Origin: Pseudodesulfovibrio profundus
GTDB lineage: Bacteria; Desulfobacterota; Desulfovibrionia; Desulfovibrionales; Desulfovibrionaceae
NCBI RefSeq assembly: GCF_900217235.1
Contig: NZ_LT907975.1
Span: 3,075,001-3,139,000 of the forward strand
Length of the DNA: 64,000 nucleotides
Reading direction: 5' to 3'
Under the pieces are notes generated by a model. The model worked only from the letters and a program-made list of their open reading frames with translations, was not told the origin of the DNA and did not search any database. How positions within the stretch are numbered: position 1 is the stretch's first letter; each line of letters starts with the position of its first letter. Of the stretch, positions 45,733 through 53,950 are shown piece by piece. The position numbers and the translations under genes are program-made.

Positions 45733-45756
45733 ATGGGTGGATTGTTTGATAGTCAA
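45728..45756 (-). promoter_or_regulatory. Candidate sigma-70 promoter of exporter-marR
   Basis: On the minus strand TTGACT (45756-45751), 17-base spacer, TAAAGT (45733-45728). Suits the start at 45691. Confidence 0.6.
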
Positions 45757-45939
45757 GGTAAAATGTTTATCTGATATAAGACCTGCGTTTTCAGGTTGTT
45801 AATCGGAGAAAGTGCTCGTTGAGGTATACCTTTACCGGCCATGTGCGTCGGCAACAGCAAAAGAGTCGGCCATGCGAAGCAGTGGAGAAAACCATTGCTG
45901 CAAGCGTGTAGCTATCGGTTCGATTATGGAAGAGGATGT

Positions 45940-45981
45940 GGTGCGGGCCGGGGCATTTGCAGGGACCCTTGGGCCCGCACC
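45940..45981. ncRNA. Possible structured RNA hairpin
   Basis: GGTGCGGGCC (45940-45949) pairs perfectly with 45972-45981 around a 22-base GC-rich loop. No T tract follows and no gene ends here, so it is not a simple terminator. It does not match tmRNA, SRP RNA, 6S or RNase P as I know them. Confidence 0.3.
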
Positions 45982-46306
45982 AAGACACGTGGGCGGACTG
46001 GGGTTAACATCGTCCACCACGAGGTTGGAAGAGGGGTATTGGACTATGGTTGCATCATACGACAGAGGGCAGGTGATGCAAGTTTTTGGTGGTGAATATA
46101 ACGCCGGTGGGCTCCTGTTGATCAGAGGTAATGAAATCAGTTGGGTCTGATTATAATTTCCTCCTGAAGTGTGGGGGAATAGTCGTTGACTCTGGGGCAG
46201 ATGAATGTGACTGCAGCAGATTTTTGCAACTGGCGCATTTTGCTGCACTCTGCTACGGTGCCTTTATTGGTCTCGTAAATAAACCGTTTGTGTGTGGAGA
46301 GAACAC

Positions 46307-47656
46307 ATGCCCACAGCCAGGCTGCCTGAAAATATCCCCTTGGAATCCGTGCTGAATTCGGTGGCGGAAGGGATTTTCACTGTGGACCTGGACTGGAACA
46401 TTACTTTTTTCAATCAGGCCGCTGCAGACATAACGGGCATTGCCGCGTCCGAGGCGGTTGGGCAGAAATGCTGGGAGGTCTTTGCCTCCAATGTCTGCGA
46501 CGGTGGATGCCCCATGCGTCCCTGCCTTGAAGATGACCACCCCATGGTCTCCAAGTCCGGTTTTCTCCTTCGTATGGACGGCGAGAAGATTCCCATTGGT
46601 ATTTCCTCAGCGCCCCTGAAAGATAACGACGGCAATGTCGTTGGCGGTGTTGAATCCTTTCGCGACCTGACATCCATCCACGAACTGATGCAGAAGGTGG
46701 AGGAGCGGTATTCCGTGGAGGACATCCGCACCAATAACGCGCATATGATCAGAACGCTCCAGATTCTTCCGCCCATTGCCCAGTCCACTTCCACTGTCCT
46801 GCTTCTTGGTGAATCCGGTACCGGTAAGGAACTGTTCGCCCGGGCCATTCACAATCTTTCCCTGCGAAAAAACGAACCGTTTGTGGCCGTGAACTGCGGC
46901 GCACTCCCCGGTAATCTGCTGGAGTCCGAATTGTTCGGGTACAAGGCCGGAGCATTTACCGACGCCCGCAAGGATAAACCGGGGCGTCTGGAATTGGCCC
47001 AGGGTGGTACGCTTTTCCTTGATGAAGTGGGTGATATGCCCATGCCCTTGCAGGTCAAGCTGCTTCGTGTCTTGCAGGAGCGGGTCTATGAGCCGCTGGG
47101 CAGCGTGAAGTCCATGAGTGCGGATGTTAGATTTGTTGCGGCAACCAACCGTGACCTTGAGGAGATGGTGCGCAACGGCGAGTTTCGTCAGGATTTGTTC
47201 TTCCGACTCAATGTTGTCCGTATGGATATCCCGCCGTTGCGGCAGCGCACAGAGGATATCCCTCTGCTCATCAATCACTTCATTCGTCAGCAGAATTCCC
47301 TGAAGGGCAAATCGATTCAGACGGTCTCTGAAGCGGTCCATCAAATCCTGCTGGGGCACGATTACCCCGGTAACGTGCGCGAGTTGGAGAACGTCATTGA
47401 GTATGCCTTCATCTTATGCTCCGGTGAAATGATCGAGATTGATCATCTGCCCGAATACCTGAAGCCCACACCTGAAGATGGCGGTACCTGTGCTCCCTGT
47501 CTGGGCAATAGCAAGGCGGTTATGGAAGATCATAAATACCAGGCGGTATTGGCTGCTCTGGAGCAGCATAACGGTAATAAAAGTGCCGCTGCCCGTGCCT
47601 TGGGAATATCCCGTGACACGGTTCGGCGCATACTGAAGCGGCAAGCAGCAAAATAA
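46307..47656 (+). CDS. PAS sigma-54-dependent activator beside the tmc operon
   Basis: Activator of 449 residues, ATG 46307 after GGAGAG. The N-terminal PAS domain (about 12-125) includes GIFTVDLDWNITFFNQAAADITG and four close cysteines (SNVCDGGCPMRPC), which may bind a metal or cluster and sense redox. The AAA+ domain has GESGTGKE near 168 and Walker B TLFLDEVGD. The sigma-54 contact loop is GAFTDA, not the usual GAFTGA; this variant occurs in some other PAS activators. A Fis helix-turn-helix lies near 410-445 (GNKSAAARALGISRDTVRRIL). It lies 175 bases before the nifX-like/tmc operon and its probable -24/-12 promoter, so it is the likely activator. Confidence 0.92.
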   Translation: MPTARLPENIPLESVLNSVAEGIFTVDLDWNITFFNQAAADITGIAASEAVGQKCWEVFASNVCDGGCPMRPCLEDDHPMVSKSGFLLRMDGEKIPIGISSAPLKDNDGNVVGGVESFRDLTSIHELMQKVEERYSVEDIRTNNAHMIRTLQILPPIAQSTSTVLLLGESGTGKELFARAIHNLSLRKNEPFVAVNCGALPGNLLESELFGYKAGAFTDARKDKPGRLELAQGGTLFLDEVGDMPMPLQVKLLRVLQERVYEPLGSVKSMSADVRFVAATNRDLEEMVRNGEFRQDLFFRLNVVRMDIPPLRQRTEDIPLLINHFIRQQNSLKGKSIQTVSEAVHQILLGHDYPGNVRELENVIEYAFILCSGEMIEIDHLPEYLKPTPEDGGTCAPCLGNSKAVMEDHKYQAVLAALEQHNGNKSAAARALGISRDTVRRILKRQAAK

Positions 47657-47755
47657 GGCATGTCGACAGAAAAGCGCGGCAAAATACGTCAGTTTGTAGC
47701 TGGCAAATGTTAGCTGAAAGAGTTTAAGTATTTGAAATAGTGTAGTTTTTATTGT

Positions 47756-47771
47756 TGGTACGGACTGTGCA
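47756..47771 (+). promoter_or_regulatory. Candidate sigma-54 (-24/-12) promoter of tmc operon
   Basis: TGGTACGGACTGTGCA: the invariant GG (47757-47758) and GC (47769-47770) are 12 bases apart as required, with two mismatches to the consensus TGGCACG-N4-TTGCA. Start of transcription would be near 47782, 50 bases before the first gene. Confidence 0.7.
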
Positions 47772-47831
47772 CAATGAGGTCATGTCGCTGGTCCGGGAAG
47801 GGAACATGGCCTCACAAACGACTCGGGTTCT

Positions 47832-48164
47832 ATGGAAATCTGTATCGCTGGCTATCAAAACCGGGTGGCGACCCTGCTGGAAACAGCAACGGAATTGAGG
47901 GTGTACACGCTCGAAGAAAGCAACGTGGTTCGAAGCGGCATGACGGCTATGCCGCTTGCCGGCCCCGCGGCTCTTCCGGGCTACCTCAAGGCCATGGGTG
48001 TCGAAATCGTCATCTGCGGCGGCCTGGCAAAGGCTGCGAAAGACGGCTTTGAAGCCATGGGCATACAGATCATCCCCTGGGTCAAGGGTCCCATCGAAGA
48101 GGTGCTGAACGCCTTCAACGAGGACCGAATTGGAACGATGATCATGCCCGGGCGCAGAACCTGA
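47832..48164 (+). CDS. NifX/NafY-like (Fe-Mo cofactor biosynthesis family) protein
   Basis: Small protein of 110 residues beginning MEICIAGYQNRVATLLETATEL with the family's VEIVICGGLAKAAKDGFEAMGIQIIPWVKGPIEEVL segment. The family includes NifX, NifB C-terminal and metal-cofactor carrier proteins with an RNase H-like fold. Here no nif genes are near, so it more likely serves in iron-sulfur or other metal-cluster delivery or as a regulator; this is inference. ATG 47832 has a poor ribosome site. It is the first gene of the tmc operon. Confidence 0.8.
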   Translation: MEICIAGYQNRVATLLETATELRVYTLEESNVVRSGMTAMPLAGPAALPGYLKAMGVEIVICGGLAKAAKDGFEAMGIQIIPWVKGPIEEVLNAFNEDRIGTMIMPGRRT

Positions 48165-48206
48165 CCACCGCCATCTCGACGATACCCGACCCCATGTTGA
48201 CGAACA

Positions 48207-48225
48207 GTTCGCCAATTCGGCGAAC
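48207..48225 (+). repeat. Short intra-operon hairpin
   Basis: GTTCGCC and GGCGAAC around AATTC, 21 bases before tmcD. It could tune mRNA processing between the nifX-like gene and tmcD. Confidence 0.45.
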
Positions 48226-48245
48226 GCGCAACCCAAGGGGGTGTT

Positions 48246-49502
48246 ATGGGTATATCCAACTGGGATTGGGAGGTCGGCCAGAAAACGGTCGTCGAATCTC
48301 TCTCCCCAAAACAAGGGCATGGCTGGCAGGAAGAGCCGTACGTATCCTACGACGGTGAAACACTGGCAGCAGTCGTTCAAGTGGACGAAGGCGAATTTTC
48401 CGTCCGTATCAATGACGGCATCTGGGAAAACACATTCGAGAAAATCTGGGGGCTCCGCTTTTCGCCCGACAACCGGCTCACTGCACTGTGTCAGCAGGAC
48501 ATGGAGTGGGCGCTTGCCGTTGATGGCGAACTGCTCGGCGAGACCACGGATTACGTCTGGAACGCCAAGTTTAGTCAGGACGGGTCTGTCATTGCCTGCA
48601 TGTACAAGGGAATGGAACGTTACGGTGTGGCCGTCAATGGCGAGCCATGGCCGGAGCTGTTTGAAAACGTCAACCAGTACACTCTGACCAAAGACGGTGC
48701 GCACACCGCCGGAGTCGCCCAGGTCGAATCGCTGGGACAGGCGGACATCGAAGGGTTCAAGAAGGGCATCTTTACCGTGGTCGTGGACGGCAAGCGCTGG
48801 CCCGGAAAGTACCTCAATGTCTGGACGCCGACGTTCAGCAAGGATGGTCGCAAGGTCGCTGCGCAGGTCCGTACTTCCGTACACAACTACACCATCGCCG
48901 TGGACGACGTGCCATGGACCGATACGTTCAATCAGGTATGGGAACCCGTGTTCCATCCTTCCGGCCAGTATGTCGTGGCCCCTGTTCGCGTGGCGGGTAA
49001 GTGGGGCGTGGCAAAGGACGGCGGCCTGACCTGGCGCAATCGCTACATCCAATGTCTGAACCTGCAGTTCTCAGAAGATGGTGAAAATCTCTGGGCCATC
49101 GTCGCCACCAGCTACGGCCAGTTCACTGCCTGTCGCAATGATGCGGCATGGGGCGAAACCTTCCCAGTCGTCACCGATCTGGTGGTCGCCCCGAGTGGTG
49201 ATCGTGCAGCCATTCTCGCCAACGAAGACAATGCAAACTTCCAGATCGTCGTGGATGGTACCGCTTGGTCCAATACCTACGATATGGCCTGGCCCGCCGT
49301 CTTTTCACCCGACAGCCGCAACGTGGCGGCTTTGGTGGAAAAGGGCGGTCGTTACATTATTCTGGTCAACGGCAAGCCTTTTGAGCGCGACTTTGATCGT
49401 GCCTGGCCGCCGATCTTCAGTGAAGACGGCACCAAAGTGCTCATCCGTGCCCTCGAAAACAACAGCTACGTCCGCATTGTCGCGGATGTGGCCCAATTCT
49501 AG
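48246..49502 (+). CDS. tmcD: Tmc complex Trp-rich repeat subunit TmcD
   Basis: Protein of 418 residues without signal peptide or membrane helix, made of at least seven repeats of about 50 residues. Each runs like AVNGEPWPELFENV followed by a strand with W and a SPDG/SKDG turn, for example VVDGKRWPGKYLNVW, AVDDVPWTDTFNQVW and VVDGTAWSNTYDMAW. This gives a beta-propeller-like, tryptophan-rich protein that matches TmcD, the WD40-resembling cytoplasmic subunit known in Desulfovibrio vulgaris. It has no cofactor motifs and is probably structural. ATG 48246 follows GGGGGTG. It lies 81 bases after the nifX-like gene. Confidence 0.9.
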   Translation: MGISNWDWEVGQKTVVESLSPKQGHGWQEEPYVSYDGETLAAVVQVDEGEFSVRINDGIWENTFEKIWGLRFSPDNRLTALCQQDMEWALAVDGELLGETTDYVWNAKFSQDGSVIACMYKGMERYGVAVNGEPWPELFENVNQYTLTKDGAHTAGVAQVESLGQADIEGFKKGIFTVVVDGKRWPGKYLNVWTPTFSKDGRKVAAQVRTSVHNYTIAVDDVPWTDTFNQVWEPVFHPSGQYVVAPVRVAGKWGVAKDGGLTWRNRYIQCLNLQFSEDGENLWAIVATSYGQFTACRNDAAWGETFPVVTDLVVAPSGDRAAILANEDNANFQIVVDGTAWSNTYDMAWPAVFSPDSRNVAALVEKGGRYIILVNGKPFERDFDRAWPPIFSEDGTKVLIRALENNSYVRIVADVAQF

Positions 49503-49517
49503 GCGGAGGGATACGCT

Positions 49518-50177
49518 ATGATCGAACTGTATAACTTCGTCAGCGGACCTCTGGCCTGGGTTGCCTGGGGCGTATTCATCGTCGGGTCCATCTATCGGCT
49601 GGTGACCATGTACAATCTGGCCAAGGCCAAGGATGGCTCTTCCATTGCCTACATGAGCCTGCCGTTCGGCCTGCGTTCCATCTTCCGATGGGCGATCCCG
49701 TTTGGCACCTTGGGCTGGAAGTCTGATCCGCTCATGACCGTGGCCACTTTCCTGTTCCATATCGGCTTCGTGCTCGTCGCCGTTTTCCTGGGTGGGCACG
49801 TGGTGCTCTGGGATACCGCTTTCGGCATCTCGCTCCCGAGTCTGCCCACGGTTGTCGGCGACATCATCAGCTTCGTGGTCATCGGTGCCTGCGCGGTATT
49901 CGCATACCGGCGCGTGGCGCTGCCTCATGTCAAAGGTGTAACGAAAAGCAAGGACTGGTTCGCTCTTATCCTCGTGGTCATGCCGTTTCTGACCGGCGTG
50001 CTGGCGTATCATCAGGTTGGCCCGGTGCTGCTCATGACGACGCTGCACATCCTGGCGGGCGAAGTCCTGCTCGCGCTGATCCCGTTCACGAGACTGAGCC
50101 ATGCGCTCTTCGTTCCGTTTACCAGGGCGTACATGGGCTCCGAATTCGGTGCCGTGCGTAACGCCCATGACTGGTAG
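49518..50177 (+). CDS. tmcC: Tmc complex membrane cytochrome b-like subunit TmcC
   Basis: Integral membrane protein of 219 residues with about five or six helices (LAWVAWGVFIVGSIYRL, VATFLFHIGFVLVAVFLGGHVVLW, DIISFVVIGACAVFAY, FALILVVMPFLTGVLAYH, LLMTTLHILAGEVLLALIPF). Histidines in helices (FHIGF, GGHVVLW, LAYH, LHILAGE) are candidate heme b ligands as in NarI- and DsrM-like proteins. TmcC carries electrons across the membrane between periplasmic cytochrome TmcA and cytoplasmic TmcB. GGAGGG precedes the ATG; 15 bases after tmcD. Confidence 0.93.
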   Translation: MIELYNFVSGPLAWVAWGVFIVGSIYRLVTMYNLAKAKDGSSIAYMSLPFGLRSIFRWAIPFGTLGWKSDPLMTVATFLFHIGFVLVAVFLGGHVVLWDTAFGISLPSLPTVVGDIISFVVIGACAVFAYRRVALPHVKGVTKSKDWFALILVVMPFLTGVLAYHQVGPVLLMTTLHILAGEVLLALIPFTRLSHALFVPFTRAYMGSEFGAVRNAHDW

Positions 50178-50212
50178 GCCGCAACCACCACAAGCAATAC
50201 GAGGTACGAACA

Positions 50213-51532
50213 ATGAGTCACATAGCTGACAGATTAATCTCCGACCCCGGGCTCGAGAGCGGTGTGGCCGCCCTGACTACCGAAAGGATTCAGGAAGTGG
50301 TCACCCGGATGCTCGAAGGGGAAACCGGAGCCAAACTCAAGGCATATCATGAGACCTGCATGCGGTGCGGACTGTGCTCGCAGGCCTGCCACTACTACAA
50401 GTCCCATGATGACGATCCCAGTTACTCCCCGGTCAACAAGGCCACAGAGACCATGTACGAACTCATGGACAAGAAGGGTAAGGTTGCGCCGCAACGCATT
50501 TATGAGATGGCGCAGATAGCCTTTACCGAGTGTAACCTGTGCAAGCGGTGCGCCCACTACTGTCCGGTTGGCATCGATATCGGCTACATCATGTCCATGG
50601 TACGCCGTATCTGTTACCTGCTGGATGTCGTCCCGCAGTACATTCGCGACACCTCTCACTCCCATGCGTCGACCATGAACCAGATGTGGGTCAAGGATGA
50701 CGAATGGATCGACTCCCTGCAGTGGCAGGAAGACGAGGCCCGCGACGAGTTCCCCAATCTGCGCATCCCCCTCGATAAGGAAGGGGCCGAGGTCTACTAC
50801 TCGGTCATCGCGCCGGAACCCAAGTTCCGAACCCAGCTCATCTATCAGGCTGCCGCCATCATGCATGCGGCGGGCGTGGATTACACCATGCCGTCCGAGC
50901 CGGGCTGGGATAACTCGGACATGTGCATGTTCGTGGGAGACTTCGAAAATATGGGTCGCCTCAAGCGTGCACACTATGAATCCGCTCAGAAACTGCGGGT
51001 CAAGCGCATCGTCATGGGCGAGTGCGGACACGCATTCCGGTCCGTGTACGACATGGGTAACCGCTGGCTCGGTTACAAGAAGATGCCGGTGCCGGTCATT
51101 CACTCCGTGGAATTCTACCACGAGCTGCTGACCTCGGGCAAAATTAAGATACCGAAGAAGTTTGACCGTCCTGTCACCATTCAGGACCCGTGCAACATCA
51201 TTCGCGGCCGAGGGCTCATGGATAAGCTCCGCGAGGTCGTCCACATGCTCTGCGAAGAGGTCGTGGAAATGACCCCCAACCGCGAACACAACTACTGCTG
51301 CTGTGCCGGCGGCGGTGTGATCAACTGTGGTCCGCCGTTCAAGAACACCCGCATGGAGGGCAACAGGGTCAAAGCCGACCAGCTCAGGGCGACCGGCGTC
51401 AAGGATGTGGTCATCCCGTGTCACAACTGTCACGGCGGCCTGGAAGACATCATCGGCTATTACGATCTCGGGATGCACGGCAAGTTCATCGGGGACATCA
51501 TCTACGAACTGATGGAAAAGCCGGAAGTGTAG
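50213..51532 (+). CDS. tmcB: Tmc complex iron-sulfur CCG subunit TmcB
   Basis: Cytoplasmic subunit of 439 residues related to HdrD and DsrK. Two [4Fe-4S] sites: CMRCGLCSQACH (about 47-58) and CNLCKRCAHYCPVG (about 109-122). A CCG-type domain at the C-terminus includes IQDPCNI, NYCCCAGGGVINCG and IPCHNCHGGLEDI, with extra Cys near the CCC. It is thought to pass electrons from TmcC to cytoplasmic acceptors during hydrogen oxidation with sulfate. Overlap or spacing: 35 bases after tmcC, 9 before tmcA. Confidence 0.96.
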   Translation: MSHIADRLISDPGLESGVAALTTERIQEVVTRMLEGETGAKLKAYHETCMRCGLCSQACHYYKSHDDDPSYSPVNKATETMYELMDKKGKVAPQRIYEMAQIAFTECNLCKRCAHYCPVGIDIGYIMSMVRRICYLLDVVPQYIRDTSHSHASTMNQMWVKDDEWIDSLQWQEDEARDEFPNLRIPLDKEGAEVYYSVIAPEPKFRTQLIYQAAAIMHAAGVDYTMPSEPGWDNSDMCMFVGDFENMGRLKRAHYESAQKLRVKRIVMGECGHAFRSVYDMGNRWLGYKKMPVPVIHSVEFYHELLTSGKIKIPKKFDRPVTIQDPCNIIRGRGLMDKLREVVHMLCEEVVEMTPNREHNYCCCAGGGVINCGPPFKNTRMEGNRVKADQLRATGVKDVVIPCHNCHGGLEDIIGYYDLGMHGKFIGDIIYELMEKPEV

Positions 51533-51541
51533 GAGGGGATC

Positions 51542-51940
51542 ATGAACAAGCAACACATCAAACTCGTTGTCTTTGGAGCAGCCATCCTGGCGCTGACGAC
51601 TCTGTACATGGTGCCAATGGCTTTCTCTCAGGAGGACATGACGCACATTCCGGTGGACGCCTTCGGCAAACTGGAGCGGCCACAAGCCGCTTTCCAGCAC
51701 GACTTGCACAATGAGAAGGCAGAGCTGGACGACTGTGTGGTTTGCCACCACTCCATGACGGACGACGGCAAACGCGACATGGAAATGTCCAGCGAAGGCG
51801 AGTCCTGCGAATCCTGTCATGCGGTGGAACCCACCGATGGCAAGACCCCGCTCATGCGCGCCTACCACCGCCAGTGTATCGACTGTCACAAACAATCGCT
51901 CAAAGGGCCTGTGGCCTGCGGCGAGTGTCACAAAAAGTAA
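51542..51940 (+). CDS. tmcA: Acidic tetraheme cytochrome c3, TmcA
   Basis: Periplasmic electron carrier of 132 residues. A signal peptide (LVVFGAAILALTTLYMVPMAFS) is followed by four CxxCH heme sites: CVVCH (65-69), CESCH (89-93), CIDCH (112-116) and CGECH (126-130), plus extra His for axial ligands (HDLHNEK, HHSM, YHRQ). This is the type II cytochrome c3 of the Tmc complex, which takes electrons from periplasmic hydrogenase via type I cytochrome c3. Spacing and gene order D-C-B-A match the cluster known in D. vulgaris Hildenborough. GGAGGGG precedes the ATG. Confidence 0.97.
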   Translation: MNKQHIKLVVFGAAILALTTLYMVPMAFSQEDMTHIPVDAFGKLERPQAAFQHDLHNEKAELDDCVVCHHSMTDDGKRDMEMSSEGESCESCHAVEPTDGKTPLMRAYHRQCIDCHKQSLKGPVACGECHKK

Positions 51941-51956
51941 CTGAAAGGGAGCACGT

Positions 51957-52493
51957 ATGAATACCATCAAGCTCGCACGAAACGGGATGCTCATCTCGGA
52001 ACAGGGGAATGAAGTGGCTCGTCCGCTCTCGGCCCTTGCGGGCAAGATTTCCCTGGAGACCGGATACACCCTGCGCTCGTATTACGAAATGATGCGCCGG
52101 TACGACGTCTTTCAGGAAATCAGCGTATTCATACCGCCCTTTATTGAAGAGTGTGCCGGATGTCCCCAGTCGGGCTGTGTCACGGAGGGAATGACGCACC
52201 TGGCAGTGGTCAAGCGGGTGGAGATGGTCGGTTTTCCGGGCGAACCCCGGTTTAACTTTCTCTGCTCCTTGACCGGGTGGCACCACGAGATGGAACAGGA
52301 ACTCAGAGTGTTTCATTTCGACAAGTTGCTCGACATGCCCGTCAAGTTGGGAATGCTCAAGCACTCGGTCTTCGGGGATTCGGTGAACATCATGGAATTC
52401 GAGACGGATTACAATCTGTTTGAATTCATTGAAGGGATTGCATGGGAACTCGGTTTCCAGCGATTCCCGGAACATTGCAGCATAAAAGGATAG
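51957..52493 (+). CDS. tmc-operon hypothetical protein, 178 aa
   Basis: Soluble protein starting MNTIKLARNGMLISEQGNEVARPL with AAGGGAG upstream. It holds a tight cysteine pattern PPFIEECAGCPQSGCVTEG (Cys around 66, 69 and 74) that could bind a metal. The latter half (FHFDKLLDMPVKLGMLKHSVFG) is unassigned. A gene of this kind lies in the same place after tmcA in D. vulgaris as I recall. Function unknown; it may aid maturation or regulation of the Tmc complex. Confidence 0.75.
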   Translation: MNTIKLARNGMLISEQGNEVARPLSALAGKISLETGYTLRSYYEMMRRYDVFQEISVFIPPFIEECAGCPQSGCVTEGMTHLAVVKRVEMVGFPGEPRFNFLCSLTGWHHEMEQELRVFHFDKLLDMPVKLGMLKHSVFGDSVNIMEFETDYNLFEFIEGIAWELGFQRFPEHCSIKG

Positions 52494-52497
52494 GATT

Positions 52498-53418
52498 ATG
52501 TTTAATAATATCATGTTTGCGACCAGTGGATCTCCCGTTTGTGACAGCCCTGCCAAGATTGCTTTTGACCTGGCGGAACGCGAAGACGCGGAATTGCTTC
52601 TTTTCCACGTTCTCGGTGTCCCCTCCAGAGGATTCAGCGTTGAAGCCACGGACGTCCGCACGGGTGAAAAGGAAAACCTGGGTGAAGATTACGAAGCCTG
52701 GGTCCGCGAAGAGTTGAGCAACACCTATGATAACCAATTGAAGCTGTACGGGGAAAAGACCCGGATCATGACCACGGTCGGCGTTCCCGCCACCGAGATT
52801 CTCCGTCTTGCCCGCAAGGAAAACACCGATATGATCGTCATGGGTGCCAACACCCGCCCGGAAGAGGGAGGCGGTCGATTCAGGGCCATCATGGGTAACA
52901 CCATGCTGACGGTTTCCAAGCGCGCCCGTTGTCCTGTCCTCATCGTCAACAGCCCCTGCAACACCTGCTGGAATCTCTTTTCCAGCATCGTGTACTGCAC
53001 GGACTTTACCAAGGCCGCGGACTACGCCTTCACCTTCGCCCTGAAGGTTGCCAAGGATATCGGGTGTCCGCTGCACATCTTCCATGCCGTGAACATCAAC
53101 TCCGAGGATCTTGGCGGCAAGCCCAGCCAGGAAGCCATTGAAGAGAAGATTGCCGAGGCCCGGAAGAAGATTGAAGAAAAGTACCTCTCACAGGTGGGCG
53201 ACTTCAACATGGTCGAAGTGGACGTGCGCGAAGGTGCTCCCCACGTCGAAATCCTCAAGTATGCTCGCGAGAAGGAAGGCGATCTCATCGTCATGGCGCA
53301 CCATTCCAAGGATCTGCCGCCTGAAGATGCCGAGATCGGTACCACCCTGGAAGAGGTAGTTCTGCGTTCGGCCTGCCCGGTGGCCAGCGTCAATCATCCT
53401 GACTGGATAGTCGACTAA
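52498..53418 (+). CDS. Double universal stress protein (UspA family)
   Basis: Cytosolic protein of 306 residues with two Usp domains. Domain 1 begins NNIMFATSGSPVCDSPAKIAFDLAER and ends MIVMGANTRP...GNTMLTVSKRARCPVLIVNSP. Domain 2 begins IVYCTDFTKAADYAFTFAL and ends LIVMAHHSK...TTLEEVVLRSACPVASVNHP. The ATP-binding G-2x-G-9x-G pattern is incomplete (AHHSK), so nucleotide binding is uncertain. AAAGGA precedes the ATG. Fourth accessory gene in the tmc cluster, 4 bases after the previous stop. Confidence 0.92.
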   Translation: MFNNIMFATSGSPVCDSPAKIAFDLAEREDAELLLFHVLGVPSRGFSVEATDVRTGEKENLGEDYEAWVREELSNTYDNQLKLYGEKTRIMTTVGVPATEILRLARKENTDMIVMGANTRPEEGGGRFRAIMGNTMLTVSKRARCPVLIVNSPCNTCWNLFSSIVYCTDFTKAADYAFTFALKVAKDIGCPLHIFHAVNINSEDLGGKPSQEAIEEKIAEARKKIEEKYLSQVGDFNMVEVDVREGAPHVEILKYAREKEGDLIVMAHHSKDLPPEDAEIGTTLEEVVLRSACPVASVNHPDWIVD

Positions 53419-53435
53419 ACAGGCGGCGATACGCC

Positions 53436-53837
53436 ATGACTGAAGCCACCAAGAGAGTCCTGGTAGTGGACGACGAGATGAACATCCGGCTCTTTCTCAA
53501 GACGCTGCTCGAAACCAGCGGGTATGAGCCTCACCTTGCGCGAAATGCGCGGGAGGGGCTCAAGCGGGCCTGGGAATTGAAGCCGGACCTGATCATCCTC
53601 GACGTAATGATGCCCGGAGAAGGTGGGTTGGTAATGTACCAAGGGTTACAGGAAGATAAGGATTTGAGGAAGGTGCCGGTCATCATGCTCTCCGCAGTGG
53701 GGGCCGACACCTTCAAGCACGCCCTGAAAATCATGGGTGTGGGACAATCCAACTACCCAGATCCCTTTGCGTACGTTCAGAAGCCACCCAAACCGGACGA
53801 CATCAAGGCCATCATCGATCATGCGTTGGTGCGATAA
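53436..53837 (+). CDS. Response regulator receiver, tmc-linked 1
   Basis: Protein of 133 residues: VLVVDDEMNIRLFLKTLLETSG with the acidic pair, phospho-Asp in LIILDVMMPGEGG near 53, switch Ser in VIMLSAVGAD and Lys in YVQKPPKPDD. No output domain. It overlaps no neighbour and lies 17 bases after the usp gene. A pair of single-domain receivers after tmc suggests phosphorelay control or interaction with a kinase elsewhere. Confidence 0.92.
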   Translation: MTEATKRVLVVDDEMNIRLFLKTLLETSGYEPHLARNAREGLKRAWELKPDLIILDVMMPGEGGLVMYQGLQEDKDLRKVPVIMLSAVGADTFKHALKIMGVGQSNYPDPFAYVQKPPKPDDIKAIIDHALVR

Positions 53838-53950
53838 TTGATGAAAACTATGAAAAATGTCGGAAATACGATATCGATAAGCGGGGAGTAATCCCTGCCC
53901 ACCCCGGGCAACGCCGGGTCGGGAAACACTGATAAACAGGGGGTCGATTC

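Larger units (their letters stand above)
45692..46306. other. 615-base intergenic region with strong hairpin
   Basis: Between the exporter and the sigma-54 activator. Apart from the exporter promoter it holds no gene I can support: short frames of 60-140 codons on both strands overlap each other and resemble nothing. A long GC-rich hairpin sits at 45940-45981. A structured RNA or long leader is possible. Confidence 0.55.

Noticed and set aside
45812..46248. Short frames of 112 codons (plus) and 138 codons (minus) in the intergenic region
   Set aside because: They overlap each other, lack ribosome sites and have no family resemblance.
47701..47716. Second -24/-12 promoter (TGGCAAATGTTAGC)
   Set aside because: GG and GC are 11 bases apart, one short of the needed spacing; the site at 47756 is better.
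47724..49052. 442-codon minus-strand frame antisense to tmcD
   Set aside because: Antisense of TmcD and the nifX-like gene; no recognisable domain.
50234..52069. 611-codon minus-strand frame antisense to tmcBA
   Set aside because: Shadow of tmcB and tmcA, with low-complexity His/Val-rich sequence and no domain.
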